Position numbers and translations under genes: made by a program. 64,000 nucleotides of DNA from Chitinophagaceae bacterium (GTDB taxonomy: Bacteria; Bacteroidota; Bacteroidia; Chitinophagales; Chitinophagaceae), in assembly GCA_004322015.1 (NCBI GenBank), contig SCQT01000101.1, positions 16,807 to 80,806 on the forward strand. The letters run 5' to 3'. Shown here piece by piece: positions 60,624 through 64,000 of the stretch (position 1 is the first letter of the stretch; each line of letters starts with the position of its first letter). Below the pieces are notes generated by a model. The model made no database searches. It was not told the origin of the DNA and saw only the letters and a list, made by a program, of their open reading frames with translations.

Positions 60624-60911
60624 TTATTTCCCGAACTTTTTAATTCTTAGTTCAAATTCATTTCGCTTCTCCACCAACTTTTTGATAATTCTATCCGCCC
60701 GGGCCAGCTCTCTGACCGGGTCAACGAGCTTTACCTCGCTTGTATATAGATCAGTAAAGGAATCTGCGTTGGCCAAATCTATTACCTCATCAGGTGCGAA
60801 TACTTTGCCTTGCAGGCTGATCCACTCCCGCCGAATTCTCGCCTCTTTTGCAAGCGCTAAGAGGTAGCCGGCCGTTACTTCATCCCCCAGCGGTCTGTAT
60901 TTTCCTGACAT
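60624..60911 (-). CDS. Hypothetical phage protein next to integrase
   Basis: The 95-residue protein has helical charged regions (DPVRELARADRIIKKLVEKR). It is on the integrase strand but 108 bp downstream of it. No family recognised; perhaps an excision or integration helper, judged from position only. Confidence 0.6.
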   Translation of the reverse strand: MSGKYRPLGDEVTAGYLLALAKEARIRREWISLQGKVFAPDEVIDLANADSFTDLYTSEVKLVDPVRELARADRIIKKLVEKRNEFELRIKKFGK

Positions 60912-60953
60912 TTTTGTATAAAAATAGACTATTGCTCATAATTAAATTATGCC

Positions 60954-61020
60954 TACCTTCGTTTTGGTTAAAAATAGGTTAAAGACTATTGCGGCCCTGA
61001 TACTCTTGTCGGGGCTTTTT
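60954..61020 (+). ncRNA. Possible small RNA with strong terminator
   Basis: On the plus strand, TTG (60932-60934) and TACCTTCG (60954-60961) approximate a promoter with 19-bp spacing. About 40 nt later GCCCTGA-TACTCTTG-TCGGGGC (60994-61015) with TTTTTT forms a strong terminator. The product would be about 55 nt and antisense-convergent to the integrase 3' end. Confidence 0.3.
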
Positions 61021-62309
61021 TATGCGAATTTAACGTGCGCTGACTTTATCTTATCGTCCTTCCTTTGTTTATTTCTTAAATCGTAGATCTTCTTTGCCAT
61101 TTTATCCGTAGTGTGTCCGTTTGCCTTAGCGAGCTGCTCGTCAATCTTCTTAAACTGCTCATCCAGCTTATCACCTAACTCCGTTGTCCGCGTGTGCTTT
61201 AGATCGTACAGCTTAACCTTCATAAAATCAATTCTTTCTTTTTTACATTTCGGATCGAATTTAGTATCCTCGTCGGCAACCGGTTTCATAATCCAGACAC
61301 GCCACCTCCTGGTATATTGATCCGAGTTAATCGGCACATCACCAGACATCAACCCCTTGGCAAAAACATACTGTCCCGGTCCACAACCTTCCAGCGCTAT
61401 CCGCCAAAAAGGAACCGCTTCATCGGCTATCGGCCGAGTAACCCATTCCCAGGACTTACCTTTTTTTACTAAATAAGTAACCTCCTGACGCTCTACATTC
61501 ACATGCTTTCCTTGTACTCGTGCCATCTCTGTTAACCTTGCACCTGAATGGAAGAATATGTTTATAAAAATCCAAAATCGAGGATTATTATGCTCTAATC
61601 TATACGCTATAAGTTCTCTTTGTTCTACCGTTAGCGGTCGTCTGGGCTCTGCAGCATGATTCTTTATCTCCATATCCGTTACAATGTTCGCCTCCACGGT
61701 TTCGTATTTCACAAAAATTCGATATAGGATTAACAGAGCTGTCCGGTAATGATTATATTGATTATTACTCCATATACCCCCCACTTGCTTTTTTATTTTT
61801 TCGCAGTTTTCAAGAATTCTTACGAGATGTCTTCTTTTAATTTTCTCAACGGGGCAATCATCATATTTCATATCTTTTATAGACAACTGCAAGTATTTTA
61901 ATGAAGACTTAAGGTCTTCCTTCGAATCTCCTTTGAATTGATCAAATGCAGTTTGTAGCGCTTTCGAAAAAGGTGTCAGAGGATGAATCAGATAATCCGT
62001 ATCGTCAACGGGGCACGCAGGCGCGATAGCCTTTTTTAAAATAGGATTATATCCTTCAACTGTGAGTTGTTTAATTACTTCTTCTAAAAGCACTTTGATG
62101 GAATCTCGTCTATCGGTAATGGATTTAAACTGATTAACCCCTCCCTTGACAATGCAATATTTACCTCGAGGAAATTCTTTCTTAAAATTAGGATCGTGAA
62201 AATAATATTGAATATACCAATTCTTTTTTAAGGAGGCGTCCACTTTATTCCAATTGGATGGGTAAATGGTTGGTTCGCTGCAAGTGCAGTCGTTGGGAAG
62301 TTGTAGCAT
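61020..62309 (-). CDS. int: Tyrosine-recombinase integrase of the prophage
   Basis: The 429-residue protein has an N-terminal SAM-like DNA-binding part and a catalytic domain with the R-K-H-R-H-Y constellation: HSGARLTEM (Arg), LVKKGKSWEW (Lys), KHTRTTELGD (His, Arg), GHTTDKMAKK and IYDLRNK (Tyr). It directly abuts attR and tRNA-Val and should catalyse integration at the tRNA 3' half. It is transcribed away from the tRNA, into the prophage. Confidence 0.95.
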   Translation of the reverse strand: MLQLPNDCTCSEPTIYPSNWNKVDASLKKNWYIQYYFHDPNFKKEFPRGKYCIVKGGVNQFKSITDRRDSIKVLLEEVIKQLTVEGYNPILKKAIAPACPVDDTDYLIHPLTPFSKALQTAFDQFKGDSKEDLKSSLKYLQLSIKDMKYDDCPVEKIKRRHLVRILENCEKIKKQVGGIWSNNQYNHYRTALLILYRIFVKYETVEANIVTDMEIKNHAAEPRRPLTVEQRELIAYRLEHNNPRFWIFINIFFHSGARLTEMARVQGKHVNVERQEVTYLVKKGKSWEWVTRPIADEAVPFWRIALEGCGPGQYVFAKGLMSGDVPINSDQYTRRWRVWIMKPVADEDTKFDPKCKKERIDFMKVKLYDLKHTRTTELGDKLDEQFKKIDEQLAKANGHTTDKMAKKIYDLRNKQRKDDKIKSAHVKFA

Positions 62310-62405
62310 TTTACTAACTTTTTTACTAACTTTTTGTAAAAGCTACAGGTAAGAAACCAACCTTAAAAAACGCTGAAACTATTTCCTATAAATGTTTTCA
62401 GCTTA

Positions 62406-62449
62406 GTGGGAGTTGGGGGATTCGAACCCGCGACCCTCTGCTTGTAAGG
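62406..62449. other. attR (within tRNA-Val)
   Basis: This 44-bp segment is identical to attL (14728-14771) and covers the tRNA from the anticodon stem-loop to the 3' end. Because it lies inside the intact tRNA, integration preserves tRNA function. Confidence 0.93.
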
Positions 62450-62481
62450 CAGATGCTCTAAACCAACTGAGCTAAACTCCC
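62407..62481 (-). tRNA. tRNA-Val (TAC)
   Basis: The 75-nt gene folds on the minus strand: acceptor GGGAGTT/AACTCCC, D stem GCTC/GAGC, anticodon stem TCTGC/GCAGA with loop CTTACAA (anticodon TAC), T stem GCGGG/CCCCC with one C-C mismatch. No CCA is encoded. The prophage integrates in its 3' half. Confidence 0.93.
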
Positions 62482-62554
62482 ATTGCCCTTTTTCGGGAGC
62501 GCAAAGATAACATGAAAAATCTTTTTTCAAAAAAATAATCAACATAAATCTTGA

Positions 62555-63832
62555 TTAACCGACTTTCCAATCAATGATCCGGTTCTCCCATTCCGAACGA
62601 TAGGGAATTGTGACCCGGATATAGTTGTCCGTATATCCTTCCATCATTCCTTCTCTGTCACGGCCTTCGAATAAGACAGGGCGAATTTCACCAAAATGTT
62701 CACGGGTAAAATATTGCATTTTTTTATAGGAGAGATTGTGCAATCTCCTGTTCCTTTCATGGCGGATATGCTGGGGAACAGCCGGCTTTATTTCCAGAGC
62801 TATTGTACTTTCTCTCTCGGAATAAGTAAATACATGAAAGTAGGATACAGGCAGGTCTTGAAGAAAGTCTATGGTTTCTTTAAAATCCGCTTCAGATTCC
62901 GATGGAAATCCTGTAATCACATCCACACCAATACAAGCATGCGGTATCAGCTCCCTGATAAGCGAGACGCGTTCGGCATATAATTCCCTGCGATAACGCC
63001 TGCGCATTAATCCCAAAATCCGGTTGGACCCGCTTTGCAGAGGGATATGGAAGTGTGGCATAAACTTTTGGGAATGAGCCACAAATTCTATAATCTCCGG
63101 TGTCAGCAGATTTGGCTCAATAGAAGAAATGCGGTAGCGCTTTATTCCTTCCACTTTATCCAATGCTCGTATCAGCGAATAAAAATCCTCCTGATGATCT
63201 TTCCCTCCCTGATCCCCCTTTCCAAAATCTCCCAGGTTGACTCCCGTCAGTACAATTTCTTTAACTCCCTGGGTAGCTAAGTGTTCTGCATTACTGACCA
63301 CATGAGCTATCGTATCGCTGCGACTTTTCCCTCTTGCCATGGGAATGGTGCAAAAAGAACAATTATAATTGCATCCGTCCTGAACCTTTAGAAAGGTACG
63401 GGTGCGGTCACCTAAAGAATAAGCCTCATGAAAGCCACTTACATCTTCTATGTCGCAGGAGCATATCTTTGGGGAGCCCGTTTGTATATAATCCCGCAAA
63501 TGATGGACGATATTAAATTTTTCTGCAGCGCCCAATACCAAATCAACGCCCTCAATAGCAGCTATTTCTTCAGGCTTTAACTGTGCATAACATCCCGTCA
63601 CCACAATAGTGCTTTGAGGTGTTTTCCTCCTGATCCTGCGAATGATCTGCCGGCATTCCTTATTGGCATTTTCCGTTACGGAGCAGGTATTCAGGACGTA
63701 CACATCGGCTTCTGCCTCAAAATCTTTTTTTACAAAGCCATCCTGCTCCAGTAATCTGCTTAGTGCAGATGTTTCGGAGAAATTAAGTTTACAGCCTAAA
63801 GTGTGTAAGGCGACCGTTTTGAAGGCACTCAT
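62555..63832 (-). CDS. mtaB: tRNA (N6-threonylcarbamoyladenosine37-C2)-methylthiotransferase
   Basis: From ATG 63832 the protein has 425 residues and starts MSAFKTVALHTLGCKLN. The UPF0004 domain carries LNTCSVTENANKECRQIIRR and VVTGCYAQLKPEEI. The radical-SAM cluster motif is DGCNYNCSFCTIP (Cx3Cx2C), and the C-terminal TRAM-like part ends DNYIRVTIPY. It adds methylthio to t6A37 in tRNAs decoding ANN codons. An upstream in-frame ATG at 63940 would add 36 residues with no similarity. Confidence 0.93.
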   Translation of the reverse strand: MSAFKTVALHTLGCKLNFSETSALSRLLEQDGFVKKDFEAEADVYVLNTCSVTENANKECRQIIRRIRRKTPQSTIVVTGCYAQLKPEEIAAIEGVDLVLGAAEKFNIVHHLRDYIQTGSPKICSCDIEDVSGFHEAYSLGDRTRTFLKVQDGCNYNCSFCTIPMARGKSRSDTIAHVVSNAEHLATQGVKEIVLTGVNLGDFGKGDQGGKDHQEDFYSLIRALDKVEGIKRYRISSIEPNLLTPEIIEFVAHSQKFMPHFHIPLQSGSNRILGLMRRRYRRELYAERVSLIRELIPHACIGVDVITGFPSESEADFKETIDFLQDLPVSYFHVFTYSERESTIALEIKPAVPQHIRHERNRRLHNLSYKKMQYFTREHFGEIRPVLFEGRDREGMMEGYTDNYIRVTIPYRSEWENRIIDWKVG

Positions 63833-63900
63833 AGTAGGCAAAGATAGATAGAATCTTTGATCCGTGATCTTGGATCTACGAGGGTGTATGACAAAATGCA

Positions 63901-64000
63901 CTAAGCGGCAGACTGGATTAAATGGATGAGGGTTGTCCATTGATTACTTTTCCAACAGGCTCTCAGATCAGCGATGTACTGTGCTCCCTCCATGGACCAG
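63901..64000 (-). CDS. C-terminal end of an unidentified gene (partial)
   Basis: On the minus strand the frame is open from the window end to TAG at 63901-63903, encoding ...MEGAQYIADLRACWKSNQWT then TLIHLIQSAA. It looks like the end of a protein, located upstream of mtaB on the same strand. Too short to identify. Confidence 0.35.
   Translation of the reverse strand, partial: WSMEGAQYIADLRACWKSNQWTTLIHLIQSAA

Larger units (their letters stand above)
14728..62449. mobile_element. Integrated siphovirus-like prophage
   Basis: A 44-bp direct repeat bounds the element and corresponds to the 3' half of the tRNA-Val gene. The integrase is next to the right copy. Inside are repressor, cro-like gene, recombination and primase genes, terminase, portal, capsid, tape measure, tail and lysis genes in the usual order. 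About 47.7 kb between identical points of the repeats. No major structural gene looks broken, so the phage may be inducible. Confidence 0.95.

Overview
The window is a chromosomal segment of a Bacteroidota bacterium, most likely a member of the Chitinophagaceae or a close relative. The grounds are Bacteroidota-type promoters (TTTG, about 20 bp, TAnnTTTG), an FlK-like thioesterase, a BT4734/VirE-type phage primase and the general protein style. The lineage is inferred by eye, not by a search. An integrated siphovirus-like prophage of about 47.7 kb (14728-62449) fills most of the window.

Left chromosomal flank (1-14727). A minus-strand operon runs dinB, dnaE-like polymerase, DnaQ-like exonuclease, with a palindromic operator candidate in front. 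It is followed by small unknown genes, a hotdog thioesterase, the glycolytic pair pfkA-pyk, an SDR sugar epimerase/reductase, a MazG-like pyrophosphohydrolase and a sodium:solute symporter with a small membrane partner. Next comes a hicB antitoxin whose hicA toxin gene is split by a 493-bp MITE-like insertion with terminal inverted repeats and a 6-bp target duplication. A GIY-YIG gene and a 104-bp direct repeat lie just outside the left attachment site.

Prophage. The phage sits in the 3' half of a tRNA-Val(TAC) gene. A 44-bp direct repeat marks attL (14728-14771) and attR (62406-62449), and the integrase lies beside attR. From left to right there is: a leftward lysogeny module (HTH-only LysR-like protein, TM/TPR protein, secreted protein, CI-like repressor); rightward cro and small early genes; a recombination module (Rad52-like annealing protein, coiled-coil partner, DnaQ exonuclease, PD-(D/E)XK nuclease, pentapeptide protein, SF2 helicase); a methyltransferase and a zinc-binding protein bounded by palindromic boundary elements; a primase/VirE protein; a GGTTGCAACC palindrome array that is a likely origin or regulatory array; a VRR-NUC nuclease; terminase, portal, scaffold, a phage tRNA(CAT), major capsid, tail tube, tape measure and tail proteins; two very large late proteins with Sec signal peptides (a fibre and an esterase/glycoside hydrolase); and a lysis cassette (coiled-coil TM protein, holin, u-spanin candidate, GH19 endolysin). 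Three late transcription units share one promoter/operator design, TTTG ... TATAGAT-N3-ATCTATA ... TAnnTTTG.

Between the endolysin and the integrase lies a non-coding tract with its own promoter and a 30-nt unit that looks like a CRISPR direct repeat (ending in ATTGAAAC), plus two degenerate relatives. No cas genes or normal spacers are present. A phage-borne solitary CRISPR-repeat RNA (an RNA anti-CRISPR type element) or a decayed mini-array is the most interesting candidate here.

Right flank: the intact tRNA-Val, then mtaB (tRNA methylthiotransferase) and the end of one more gene.
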